Of a DNA stretch of 64,000 nt, positions 1-7,456 are shown in pieces. The notes under the pieces were generated by a model. It saw only the letters and a program-made list of their open reading frames with translations, had not been told where the DNA came from and did not search any database. Origin of the DNA: CAZAMB01 sp964501365 (GTDB lineage Bacteria; Planctomycetota; Phycisphaerae; UBA1845); assembly GCA_964501365.1 (NCBI GenBank), contig CAZCST010000030.1, forward strand, positions 124,001-188,000, read 5' to 3'. Both the position numbers and the translations under genes were made by a program. Position 1 is the stretch's first letter, and each line of letters starts with the position of its first letter.

Positions 1-131
1 ACTTGGAATGATGAATCTAGCCACCTTTGTGAGGACGCTGGGACGATTCTTCGTCTACCACCGCCCCTTTGCAGTTTCGGTACTGATGTGATCGCCAACT
101 CGCCCACGCTCGAGGGTTGGATTAAGGGTTT

Positions 132-152
132 CCGCTTTCTACTTTCCGCTTT
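132..152 (-). repeat. three-unit heptamer array abutting a stop codon
   Basis: Read on the plus strand the units are CCGCTTT, CTACTTT and CCGCTTT. The array touches base 153, which is the last base of the stop codon of the unknown minus-strand gene, so on that strand it begins straight after the stop. It is one of several such arrays in the window. The rest of 1-152 shows nothing recognisable. Confidence 0.7.
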
Positions 153-611
153 TCATGTCGCTTCGTTCGTCCGCGGCGTCTTGGGCGGCGAATTGCCAGG
201 AGACTGCTTATGGTCGATGTGATCCGGACTGGAACGGAATCCGGTGATCATGGGATATTCATCAGGCTTTTCTGTGGGGTGTACCGCAAAAACCTCGACG
301 CGGACGATCTCCTCATACGGCAGCGAGACCACAAACGCACCGACCTTGTAATGCTCGTCCATCGGTACGCACTCGAACACCAGGTGCGACTTGCTTGGCA
401 CGTCCGCGATGTCCTTCACTTCGTAGCTGAACCCGTCGCGGAGATACACAAGCATCCGCAAGTCCAACTCGCCCGCGAGCTTCCGCATCCCTTCGTGGTC
501 CAGACGCTCGTCTTCCGGCACGTCAGGGAAGTGGCTGATCGCGCAGCGCCAGCGGGCCTCGTCCTGCTGCTCCTGAAACGCCGGACCGTGGAACCAGTCG
601 TGAGTGAACAT
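153..611 (-). CDS. hypothetical protein, 152 aa
   Basis: I do not recognise the family. The protein is hydrophilic and acidic, has no signal peptide or membrane segment, and looks cytoplasmic. It begins MFTHDWFHGP and ends in a polar, proline-rich tail. I chose the ATG at 611. The open frame continues upstream to a TTG at 638, but that would add only a short basic stretch, and the purine-rich AAAGAAG lies upstream of the ATG. The overlapping plus-strand frame at 210-677 has no recognisable content and is treated as its shadow. Codon use resembles the neighbours. A heptamer array follows the stop codon directly. Function unknown. Confidence 0.6.
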   Translation of the reverse strand: MFTHDWFHGPAFQEQQDEARWRCAISHFPDVPEDERLDHEGMRKLAGELDLRMLVYLRDGFSYEVKDIADVPSKSHLVFECVPMDEHYKVGAFVVSLPYEEIVRVEVFAVHPTEKPDEYPMITGFRSSPDHIDHKQSPGNSPPKTPRTNEAT

Positions 612-736
612 TGCGTGTCTTCTTTCAGCGGCCGGCAATCTCGCCCATGCCGCACTACCATGATACTGGCTGAATAGTTATCGGCCTATCACCTCCGGGG
701 CCTCATATTTGTATCGGTATCGGGCGCGACTAGCAT

Positions 737-1765
737 GTGGCCATGTCGCCCACGGAAATCAACGCCCGGATAAAAGCCATCGCCGCCGGCGCGGGTTTCG
801 AGCGCTGCGGAATCGCCCGGGCAGATGCTATCGGACGCGGCGACTACGTCCGCTGGTGGCTCGGCCAGAGCATGGCTGGTTCCATGGAATATCTACACCG
901 CCACTTGGAAAAGCGCCTCGATCCCCGCGAGCTGATGCCCGGCGCCAAAAGTGCCATCGTCGTGGCACTCGTCTACAAGCAATCAAGCCCGAATCACGGC
1001 CTCGCAGCACAGCCTCCTCCCTTGCCAAGAGGGGACACAGGGGGGTCGGAACCCCGCGGCCGCATCGCGATGTATGCATGGGGTGAGGACTACCACAATG
1101 TGCTCCGCGACAACCTTCGTGCGATGGAAAATAAACTGCGAACCGAAATCAACGAACCATTCCAGTGCCGAATCTGCGTGGACACCGCTCCGATTATCGA
1201 GCGCGAGATTGCCGCTGCCGCCGGCATCGGCTGGATCGCCAAGAACACGGTGGTAATCGACCCTGAGCTGGGCAGCTATTTCTTCCTTGGCGTCATGCTC
1301 ACGACGCTCGATATCGCGCCCGACGCGCCGATCGCCGATCACTGCGGCACCTGCACGGCCTGCCTCGACGCCTGCCCAACCCAGGCGTTCATGGCGCCCT
1401 ATCAAATGGATGCGTCTCGCTGCATCAGCTACCTGACCATTGAACATCGCGGCGACATTTCAAGGCCATTTCAGGAAATGATGGGCGACTGGATTTTCGG
1501 CTGCGACGTTTGCCAGGACGTGTGCCCGCACAATCGCAGGGCCCCCGACACACACGAACCGCGCTTCGCCCTCCGTAACCCTGCCCCCGCACCACCGCTC
1601 AAGGAACTCCTCGCATGGGGCGAAGCCGAATATCGCGAGAATATCCGCGACAGCGCCATTTCCCGTGCCAGGCTCGACATGCTCAAACGCAACGCAATCA
1701 TCGCGTTGGAAAGCAATGGTTCCAGGAGAGACCCGGCACTGTCTCAAAACCCCTCCCCCTCATAG
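737..1765 (+). CDS. queG: epoxyqueuosine reductase QueG, with in-frame insertion
   Basis: QueG performs the last step of queuosine synthesis, reducing epoxyqueuosine to queuosine in tRNA with a cobalamin and two [4Fe-4S] clusters. The two cluster motifs are clear: CGTCTACLDACP and CDVCQDVCPHN. The segment CVDTAPIIERE matches the conserved active-site Asp region, and IAMYAWGEDYH is the usual core motif. Length, 342 aa, fits the family. The start is GTG at 737 or ATG at 743; neither has a strong Shine-Dalgarno sequence. An unusual proline- and glycine-rich insertion lies at about residues 87-108, just before the core motif. It is encoded by a repeat-like DNA segment (1012-1054). The gene stands alone; no other queuosine gene is in the window. 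Confidence 0.93.
   Translation: MAMSPTEINARIKAIAAGAGFERCGIARADAIGRGDYVRWWLGQSMAGSMEYLHRHLEKRLDPRELMPGAKSAIVVALVYKQSSPNHGLAAQPPPLPRGDTGGSEPRGRIAMYAWGEDYHNVLRDNLRAMENKLRTEINEPFQCRICVDTAPIIEREIAAAAGIGWIAKNTVVIDPELGSYFFLGVMLTTLDIAPDAPIADHCGTCTACLDACPTQAFMAPYQMDASRCISYLTIEHRGDISRPFQEMMGDWIFGCDVCQDVCPHNRRAPDTHEPRFALRNPAPAPPLKELLAWGEAEYRENIRDSAISRARLDMLKRNAIIALESNGSRRDPALSQNPSPS
1012..1054 (+). repeat. palindromic repeat inserted in frame within queG
   Basis: The sequence reads roughly CCTCCCTTGCCAAGAGGGG followed by a G-rich run. It resembles the element at 32768-32800 (CCTCCCCCTTTTCAAGGGG then a G-rich run) in layout and partly in sequence. It encodes a Pro/Gly-rich loop absent from typical QueG proteins as I remember them. 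Assignment to one repeat family is by eye. Confidence 0.5.
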
Positions 1766-1958
1766 GCCGCCCGTCGATACCGATGGTTCAATCCACCGAC
1801 CCTTCGCGCAGGATTGAACCGGCGAGCCGTTCGCAATAAGGGTTCTGCCGGAAAGAAAGCGGTGCGATCACAACTTCCACATTAACCATGTTGGCGAACC
1901 GAATTTTCGGGATGGACAGCACTACATATCCACGTATTTGCGGTATGCGAGTTTGCCT

Positions 1959-1974
1959 TGGCATGCCTCTTGCA
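1959..1974 (+). promoter_or_regulatory. sigma-54 promoter upstream of the DUF362 gene
   Basis: TGGCATGCCTCTTGCA matches the RpoN consensus TGGCAY-N5-TTGCW exactly, with GG at 1960-1961 and GC at 1972-1973. A start of transcription near 1985 would leave a leader of about 32 bases containing a perfect AAGGAGGT at 2002-2009 before the ATG at 2017. RpoN promoters need an enhancer-binding activator; none is encoded in the window. The rest of 1766-2016 shows nothing else. Confidence 0.75.
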
Positions 1975-2016
1975 AAGAAAACGGCTTCCTGGACATAGCC
2001 CAAGGAGGTCAACCCA

Positions 2017-3609
2017 ATGCACTTCAACCACGCAAAACAGCCACACCATCGATGTGCCAAGTCCGGTCCGCGTTCGGGTATTCTTATCACCCTTTGGGGC
2101 CTGATCGGCCTCGTCTGGCTTGTAATGAGGTCCGGTTCAAAGCCCTCGAGACTATCCTATCCGTGCCAACAATCGGCGCTGGGCCTCGCAGTAGTCGGAT
2201 TCGGCGGTCCGGTGGCTCTTGTGGCGTTGTCCGGCCGGCGTGGGCTGCGGGCATTCATCCACGCTAAGGTCGGCAAGTTGGCCATCGCTGGACTGGCCAC
2301 TCTCGGTGCAGTGCTTGCGGTAATCGGCTCTGCCAACGAATCTTCGCCAGTCGCCCTGCTTGTGCCGCCTGCGGATTATCACCCAGATGTTTTCCTGGTG
2401 AATAACGCCCGCGGCCCGACTTCTGATCGATTCGGCGGCATCGATGATCTGGTCACTCTGATGCAAAGATCGGGCCGGCCCTGGTATCGAACGGCTATCG
2501 TAGGGCCGACCTCCGGCCCCAATGGGCTTATCGACAGCGACGACGTTGTCCTCATCAAAGTGAACGCCCAGTGGGCGCAGCGCGGAGGCACCAACTCCGA
2601 TGTGCTTCGCGGGATCATGCGCGTCATTGTCGAACATCCCGATGGGTTTGTCGGCGAGATCATTGTGGCCGACAACGGCCAGGGCTCGGGCAATCTCGAT
2701 CGTACGGAAAACAATGCCGAGGATCATGCCCAGTCGCCGCAAGACGTGGTCAATGATTTCACCGCAGAAGGCTGGAAGGCGTCCATCAAACTCTGGGACA
2801 ATTTTCGCACGTCGCCGGTGTCGGAGTTTTCCATTGGTGATTTGAGCGATGGTTATATTGTATCGAATGTGCTTGATCCGCAGACTCAGATACGCGTGTC
2901 GTACCCGAAGTTCCGCACTCCCTGGGGCACATGCGTCAGTTACAAGTATGGAATCTGGGATGGTGTATCGGGCACGTACGATCACGATCGGCTGGTGGTC
3001 ATCAATGTCCCGGTGCTCAAGACCCATTCCATCTACGGCGTCACCGCCGCAGTGAAAAACCATATGGGAGTCATCACGCAAAGCCTGAGCACCGATTCCC
3101 ACAACGGAGTTGGACGTGGAGGACTCGGTTCCGTCCTGGCGGAAGTTCGAGTCCCGGATGTAACGGTCCTCGATTGCATCTGGGTTCTGGCCAGGCCAGG
3201 GCTCGGTCCCAGCGCGTCCTACGCTCAGTCCAGCCGCCGCGACCAGCTGCTGGCTGGTTTCGATCCGGTGGCGCTCGACGTCTGGGCGGTGAAGAACATC
3301 CTTGTCCCGCAAATGTCCGCGAATGGGTACGGCCCCGGGCAGTACCCAGCGCAGGACCCTGACAATCCGTCCAGCACGTTTCGCCAGTACCTCGACCGCT
3401 CTATGAACGAAATGCTCCTGGCGCAGATTCCATGCACTAACGATTATCAAGCTGTGCGGCTCTGGATCTTCGGGCAAGTGCCGCCGATCCCGGCGCTGTC
3501 CACTATCGGCACAGTCTTATTGGCCGTACTTCTGCTGGGTTGCGGCGCACAGATTGTACGAAAACGGGCGGCCGCAACTGGCGCAAACGGCAGGTCTTGC
3601 GAATCGTGA
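2017..3609 (+). CDS. DUF362-domain membrane protein with IPTL-CTERM-like tail
   Basis: The start is fixed by AAGGAGGT seven bases upstream. The N-terminus has three hydrophobic segments (about residues 22-38, 53-70 and 84-103), so the rest is probably outside the cytoplasmic membrane. Residues about 120-440 resemble DUF362: note DVVLIKVNAQ, EIIVADNG, VINVPVLKTHSIYGVTAAVK and LLAGFDPVALDVWAVKNI. The C-terminus has PPIPALSTIG, a hydrophobic helix and then RKR, which is the layout of an IPTL-CTERM sorting signal cut by exosortase-like enzymes. DUF362 members are often linked to Fe-S proteins; no cysteine cluster is present here. A sigma-54 promoter lies upstream and a small ferredoxin gene lies 0.8 kb downstream. 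The biochemical function is unknown. Confidence 0.8.
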   Translation: MHFNHAKQPHHRCAKSGPRSGILITLWGLIGLVWLVMRSGSKPSRLSYPCQQSALGLAVVGFGGPVALVALSGRRGLRAFIHAKVGKLAIAGLATLGAVLAVIGSANESSPVALLVPPADYHPDVFLVNNARGPTSDRFGGIDDLVTLMQRSGRPWYRTAIVGPTSGPNGLIDSDDVVLIKVNAQWAQRGGTNSDVLRGIMRVIVEHPDGFVGEIIVADNGQGSGNLDRTENNAEDHAQSPQDVVNDFTAEGWKASIKLWDNFRTSPVSEFSIGDLSDGYIVSNVLDPQTQIRVSYPKFRTPWGTCVSYKYGIWDGVSGTYDHDRLVVINVPVLKTHSIYGVTAAVKNHMGVITQSLSTDSHNGVGRGGLGSVLAEVRVPDVTVLDCIWVLARPGLGPSASYAQSSRRDQLLAGFDPVALDVWAVKNILVPQMSANGYGPGQYPAQDPDNPSSTFRQYLDRSMNEMLLAQIPCTNDYQAVRLWIFGQVPPIPALSTIGTVLLAVLLLGCGAQIVRKRAAATGANGRSCES

Positions 3610-3623
3610 TGCGGTGACGCCCT

Positions 3624-4241
3624 TCAAACGCAGTGTGCGCGCTTGCGTATGACGAAGCTGGCTCCCGTGGCCAACAGGATGATAAACGCTACCAGGCTCC
3701 AGGTAGAGACGGCCGGTACAGGCGCTGAAGCTGGCGTCTCCGGCATTCCGGTCACAGAAGCAGCAGGATTCGTCGCGCAGGGATCGGTTCCAAAGTCGCC
3801 AATCAGTCCCGGACTGTATCCCACCTGGCCCGCTTCGGGCCTCGGGGCCAGTGCCTCCTGTCCGTTCGAAACTCCGTCGCCATCGGAATCCGCCGTATCG
3901 AGCTGATTGAGGGCATCCTCGATGGTCATCCCCTGGTTGAGAAGTTCTGCAATGGCATCGCGATAACAGTTTCCAGGTGCGTTCAAACTCGGCGGTTGAT
4001 GGCAAACGTTGCAGTTGCGTCCCGTCAGCGTCTCCATCCGGACCGGCAGGGTCGATGTTGGGTACTTGGCGATCCACGCATTTAAGAAGGACGGGGCCAG
4101 TACTTGAGGCGTGCCTTCTCTTAAATTGGCGTCGGATACACAGGATTGGGGTTGAGCAATATTGGCTGTGCCAAACAGCCAAAGCGAGCTCAGTAGCGTT
4201 ATGAGACGTGTACGAGGATGATTGGAAGATTGCATGTTCAT
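3624..4241 (-). CDS. exported monohaem protein with calcium repeat and IPTL-like tail
   Basis: The 205-aa product has a signal peptide (TRLITLLSSLWLFGTANIAQ) and one c-type haem motif CNVCH at about residue 76. An aspartate-rich calcium-binding stretch, DTADSDGDGVSNGQEALA, resembles thrombospondin type-3 repeats. The C-terminal PVPAVSTWS plus hydrophobic helix plus RKR is an IPTL-CTERM-like sorting tail. It is probably a surface or periplasmic electron-transfer or structural protein. It converges on the DUF362 gene, 14 bases from its stop. The ATG at 4241 has GAAGGGA upstream. A sigma-54-type promoter lies on the minus strand at 4314-4299. The domain between haem and calcium repeat is not one I recognise. 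Confidence 0.78.
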   Translation of the reverse strand: MNMQSSNHPRTRLITLLSSLWLFGTANIAQPQSCVSDANLREGTPQVLAPSFLNAWIAKYPTSTLPVRMETLTGRNCNVCHQPPSLNAPGNCYRDAIAELLNQGMTIEDALNQLDTADSDGDGVSNGQEALAPRPEAGQVGYSPGLIGDFGTDPCATNPAASVTGMPETPASAPVPAVSTWSLVAFIILLATGASFVIRKRAHCV

Positions 4242-4298
4242 GTTTCCCTTCTCGATTTACTCCCTTTCCTTTTTGGCAAGACAGTTTGGCATTGCGTT

Positions 4299-4314
4299 AG
4301 CAAATTGCGTTCCA
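4299..4314 (-). promoter_or_regulatory. sigma-54-like promoter for the monohaem IPTL gene
   Basis: On the minus strand the sequence is TGGAACGCAATTTGCT, which differs from TGGCAC-N5-TTGCT only at the fourth base. Transcription would start near 4288, 47 bases before the ATG at 4241. A weaker plus-strand match, TGGCAT-N5-TAGCA, overlaps it at 4287-4302 and points towards the ferredoxin gene. Confidence 0.6.
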
Positions 4315-4442
4315 GAGCGAAATCAGGCCTCAAGGTTCGGTCCGCCATTGTTGGGCAGAGTCAACTTCGACGTCGGTGGCACGCAATATGCTCGTCGGTC
4401 AGCCCGGCTTGGGTTTCAAGTACGATTCCTGGAGAAGCAAAT

Positions 4443-4691
4443 ATGAGCGAAAAAAAATGGAAAATCTGCATCGATCGGGAGCAGTGCATTGGCGACGGCA
4501 TGTGCGTAAATGACGCGCCGCAGACGTTTGAGCTGGACGACGAACAGAAGGCGTTTGTCCTTGATGGTCCCGGCGACGAGCAGGAGTACATATTGGACGC
4601 GGCGAAAAGCTGCCCTCTCGACATTATTGTGATCACGGACGCCGCTACCGGAGCCCGAGTCTACCCCCAGGCGGGCGGGAGCCGCGGATAG
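4443..4691 (+). CDS. small ferredoxin
   Basis: This 82-aa cytoplasmic protein has the pattern CIGDGMC near residue 14 and a distant CP (AAKSCPLDIIVI) near residue 60. This is the spacing of single-cluster [3Fe-4S] or [4Fe-4S] ferredoxins of the bacterial P450/Fer4_13 type. The ATG at 4443 follows GGAGAAG (4431-4437) at five bases. It would act as a one-electron carrier, but its partner is unknown. It lies between exported redox proteins, although it has no signal peptide itself. It might serve the DUF362 protein; that is inference from position. Confidence 0.85.
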   Translation: MSEKKWKICIDREQCIGDGMCVNDAPQTFELDDEQKAFVLDGPGDEQEYILDAAKSCPLDIIVITDAATGARVYPQAGGSRG

Positions 4692-4829
4692 GCCACGAGG
4701 GATTGCGGCAGTTGACACACCTGCTGCGCGAAATTCCCAATGGCGATTCGTTCATCGTGGTTATCAGCACTTGGAAGTCCCAAAAAACTTAAACCCCGAC
4801 GCCAGCAAAGGCATCCCAAATCTTTCGAT

Positions 4830-4845
4830 TGGCATGAACATTGCA
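4830..4845 (+). promoter_or_regulatory. sigma-54 promoter upstream of the dockerin/octahaem genes
   Basis: TGGCATGAACATTGCA matches TGGCAY-N5-TTGCA exactly. A start near 4856 would give a leader of about 55 bases before the ATG at 4911. The gap 4692-4910 contains no other obvious signal. Confidence 0.72.
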
Positions 4846-4910
4846 ATAGGTTCAATCGGGCGGAGTTGCCGCGCGCGTAACATTTTCCGCCTATCGAAAG
4901 TGAGGGGGAG

Positions 4911-7415
4911 ATGCTTCATAAAGCCGCGTCGACGGGGGTTTATCAAGTCGCTTTTCTCTTGGCGACACACGTTTTTCTTTTAGCAGATACAAAATCCACT
5001 CTGGGAGCACCGCCTTCTGCGCAATACGCAGTCAAGGAGGGTCAAATTACATTCCAGCTCGATACACGAATCCTATCCGATCTTGGCTTCTCGCTGGTTC
5101 CACGCGGCGAGGCAAGCGGCAGCACCAACGGTGCATTCATGGTGTTCGAGATTGATTCCTCTCGCCTGCCTGTAGCGCAATTTTCCGCAGCAGGATTTCA
5201 AGGATTCTCTGATGGTCCGTTGATGACATGCGGCGCGGCCCTGCTTGATCGACCGGGCGAGCGAATGGTCGTCGGCAATTTCGGATTCTGTGGGCGCGTC
5301 GGCAGTGGTTTTCACGTTGAAAGTACGCTGGAGGCGGCAGTAGAGCCGCTTGTTCTGTTTGAGCTTGGGGACGTGCTCATCAACTACGATCCGCGAAGAG
5401 GGGAATTGAATCTCAGCGGAGAGTTGCTCCTTTCAAGAGTTTGGGCAGACAAGTTGCTGGTTCCCGATGCGGCCGGAACGCCGCTGGGTACGCTTGAAGT
5501 ACGCGTCTTGCTGGAAGGAGTCGTACATACTCCCAACCTGCCCGGAACGTGCACGCCGCAGGATCCGGATGGAACCCGAGCCGCGCTTGCCGATGGCGCC
5601 GGATCGGACATTGTGGTTGCGGATCTGCAAAGCGTCGTTCGATACACCTCGGTAGGAGGCATGGCGGCTTTTGCGGTCGGGACGACGGCCTGCAATTTGG
5701 GCACGTCCCGTGCGGAATGGGTCTCGTACACAAATCGCCACCCGGTGATTATTCAGAACATGTACCGGCTCAAGGACGATCGGTTCGAGCAGATCGGCAT
5801 GAGCTGGGTGAAGCACGGGTTTTTCGCCGTTTCGGAAGACTTCTGTGGAATCTGCACGGAAGTTACGAACGGAGAGGCACTCGGTGTGGGATGTTCTGAT
5901 CCGTACTCGGCGCACCTCAACGGCGTTCAGAGCAATATGAGTCCGCGGTCCACAGTGAACGCACACACAGGTTACTTTCCATACCCGTGGTCGGGGCCGG
6001 CGGCACAGAGTTCCATCGAGCGACGACTCCAGGTGCTTTGGTCCGACCTCGACTCCACGTTGAATTCGTCGGCGCGATACTTCATTGAAGGTCATTATGT
6101 CAGTCCGAACGATTGCCAGGCGGGCACACAGGACAACAACGCCTCCTACCGCGAAGTAGGAATCGAAAATCCATCGGCGGGCGTGTACGGCATTTTGCTG
6201 GACCCCCAATGGCCAACGCGGCCCGGCAAGGCGGCGATTCGTGCATGGCATGACGTGGATCCAGATGTCTTTGTGAGCGACGCGCGGGTCCCGGGTGAAG
6301 GATTATTCATCGCTGCCGCGAAAGTGACGCCGCTTGGCACAGGGTACTACCGTTACAACTACGCGATTCAGAATCTCAATTCGGATCGTTCCGCGCGATC
6401 GCTTCGAATTGACTTGCCTGAGCACGCCGTGGTGCAAAATCCCTATTTCCACAGTGTGCCGCACCACAGTGGCGAGCCCTATTCAACCCTTCCCTGGACG
6501 TACCAGTTGACCTCGAATTCTGTGTCGTGGTCCGCAGAGACGTATGACGTGAATGCAAATGCCAACGCCCTTCGATTCGACAGCATTTTCACATTCGGCT
6601 TCGACGCCAATGTCGAACCCCAACAGAGCAAATTCAATCTCGTGCTCTTCAAGCCGGGAGGCCCGTCAGAGTTCGCCGTCGGCTCTCTGGTTCCGCGACT
6701 CACATTCATCGATTGCAACGGGAATGGCGTGGCCGACCGATGTGACCTGGATTGTTCGGAAGAGGGGTGTGCTCCGCCGTGTGGGATCAGCAACGATTGC
6801 AACGCAAATTTTGTCCCGGACGAATGCGAACCCGACTGCAACCACAACGGAATCGCTGACGATTGTGACCTGACCCAGTGTCCGCCAGGGGATCTTCGGT
6901 GCGCAGACTGCAACGACAATTCTGTTCCGGATGAGTGTGAAGCAGACTGCGACGAGGATGGCCTGATCGATGAATGCGAAACAGTGACGGACACGGACTT
7001 GGATGGCGTGGATGACTGCGTGGACCTGTGCCCATACACGACCCCGCCGGGGGGGTGTCTGCCGCCGCTCAATTCTCTGGTCGTCTGCTGTTTTTCCAGC
7101 GGGATCTATGTGGTGGACGTTTACACCTGGGCTCAATGTGTAAGCTTCGGCGCGACACCGGTCTGTGATGACCCGCCGATGTGCCCCGGCACCGCCTGCC
7201 TGGTGACAGCATGTCGCGGAGGATGCCTGATTGGCGACACCGATGGAGATGGCGATCTGGACCTGCGCGACTTCGCGGGAATGCAAGATTGTTTTGGAGA
7301 TTTCGCGCCGGAAGACCCCGGCTGTTCCACATCCTTCAACTTTGACGGGGACAGCGATGTGGATGCAGGCGACTACGGACAATTTTCCGGGCGTTGCCAC
7401 GGCCCCGGCATCTAG
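4911..7415 (+). CDS. secreted calcium-repeat protein with C-terminal dockerin-like domain
   Basis: The 834-aa protein has a signal peptide with the hydrophobic run VYQVAFLLATHVFLLA. Residues about 40-600 have no family I recognise. Residues about 600-710 are a ladder of cysteine- and aspartate-rich repeats such as DCNGNGVADRCD, DCNANFVPDECE and DCNHNGIADDCD, typical of planctomycete exported proteins and presumably Ca2+ binding. A segment near 720-760 is cysteine-rich. The last 60 residues are a dockerin-like pair, DTDGDGDLDLRDF and NFDGDSDVDAGDYGQF. The ribosome site (GAGGG then the ATG at 4911) is unusually close. A sigma-54 promoter precedes it and the octahaem gene follows after 41 bases, so the two probably share a transcript. 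Role unknown, perhaps a cell-surface scaffold. Confidence 0.8.
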   Translation: MLHKAASTGVYQVAFLLATHVFLLADTKSTLGAPPSAQYAVKEGQITFQLDTRILSDLGFSLVPRGEASGSTNGAFMVFEIDSSRLPVAQFSAAGFQGFSDGPLMTCGAALLDRPGERMVVGNFGFCGRVGSGFHVESTLEAAVEPLVLFELGDVLINYDPRRGELNLSGELLLSRVWADKLLVPDAAGTPLGTLEVRVLLEGVVHTPNLPGTCTPQDPDGTRAALADGAGSDIVVADLQSVVRYTSVGGMAAFAVGTTACNLGTSRAEWVSYTNRHPVIIQNMYRLKDDRFEQIGMSWVKHGFFAVSEDFCGICTEVTNGEALGVGCSDPYSAHLNGVQSNMSPRSTVNAHTGYFPYPWSGPAAQSSIERRLQVLWSDLDSTLNSSARYFIEGHYVSPNDCQAGTQDNNASYREVGIENPSAGVYGILLDPQWPTRPGKAAIRAWHDVDPDVFVSDARVPGEGLFIAAAKVTPLGTGYYRYNYAIQNLNSDRSARSLRIDLPEHAVVQNPYFHSVPHHSGEPYSTLPWTYQLTSNSVSWSAETYDVNANANALRFDSIFTFGFDANVEPQQSKFNLVLFKPGGPSEFAVGSLVPRLTFIDCNGNGVADRCDLDCSEEGCAPPCGISNDCNANFVPDECEPDCNHNGIADDCDLTQCPPGDLRCADCNDNSVPDECEADCDEDGLIDECETVTDTDLDGVDDCVDLCPYTTPPGGCLPPLNSLVVCCFSSGIYVVDVYTWAQCVSFGATPVCDDPPMCPGTACLVTACRGGCLIGDTDGDGDLDLRDFAGMQDCFGDFAPEDPGCSTSFNFDGDSDVDAGDYGQFSGRCHGPGI

Positions 7416-7456
7416 CAGAGATGTGTCGTCTGTCGGGGAAGGAGAGGACGGAGAAG

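Noticed and set aside
2152..3477. 441-aa minus-strand frame opposite the DUF362 gene
   Set aside because: The plus-strand gene has a strong ribosome site, promoter and domain; the antisense frame has none.
4287..4302. Plus-strand sigma-54-like site TGGCAT-N5-TAGCA before the ferredoxin gene
   Set aside because: The -12 element has a mismatch at a key base, and it overlaps a better minus-strand site.
5433..6251. 272-aa minus-strand frame
   Set aside because: It is inside the secreted calcium-repeat gene and has an implausible Arg/Cys-rich composition.
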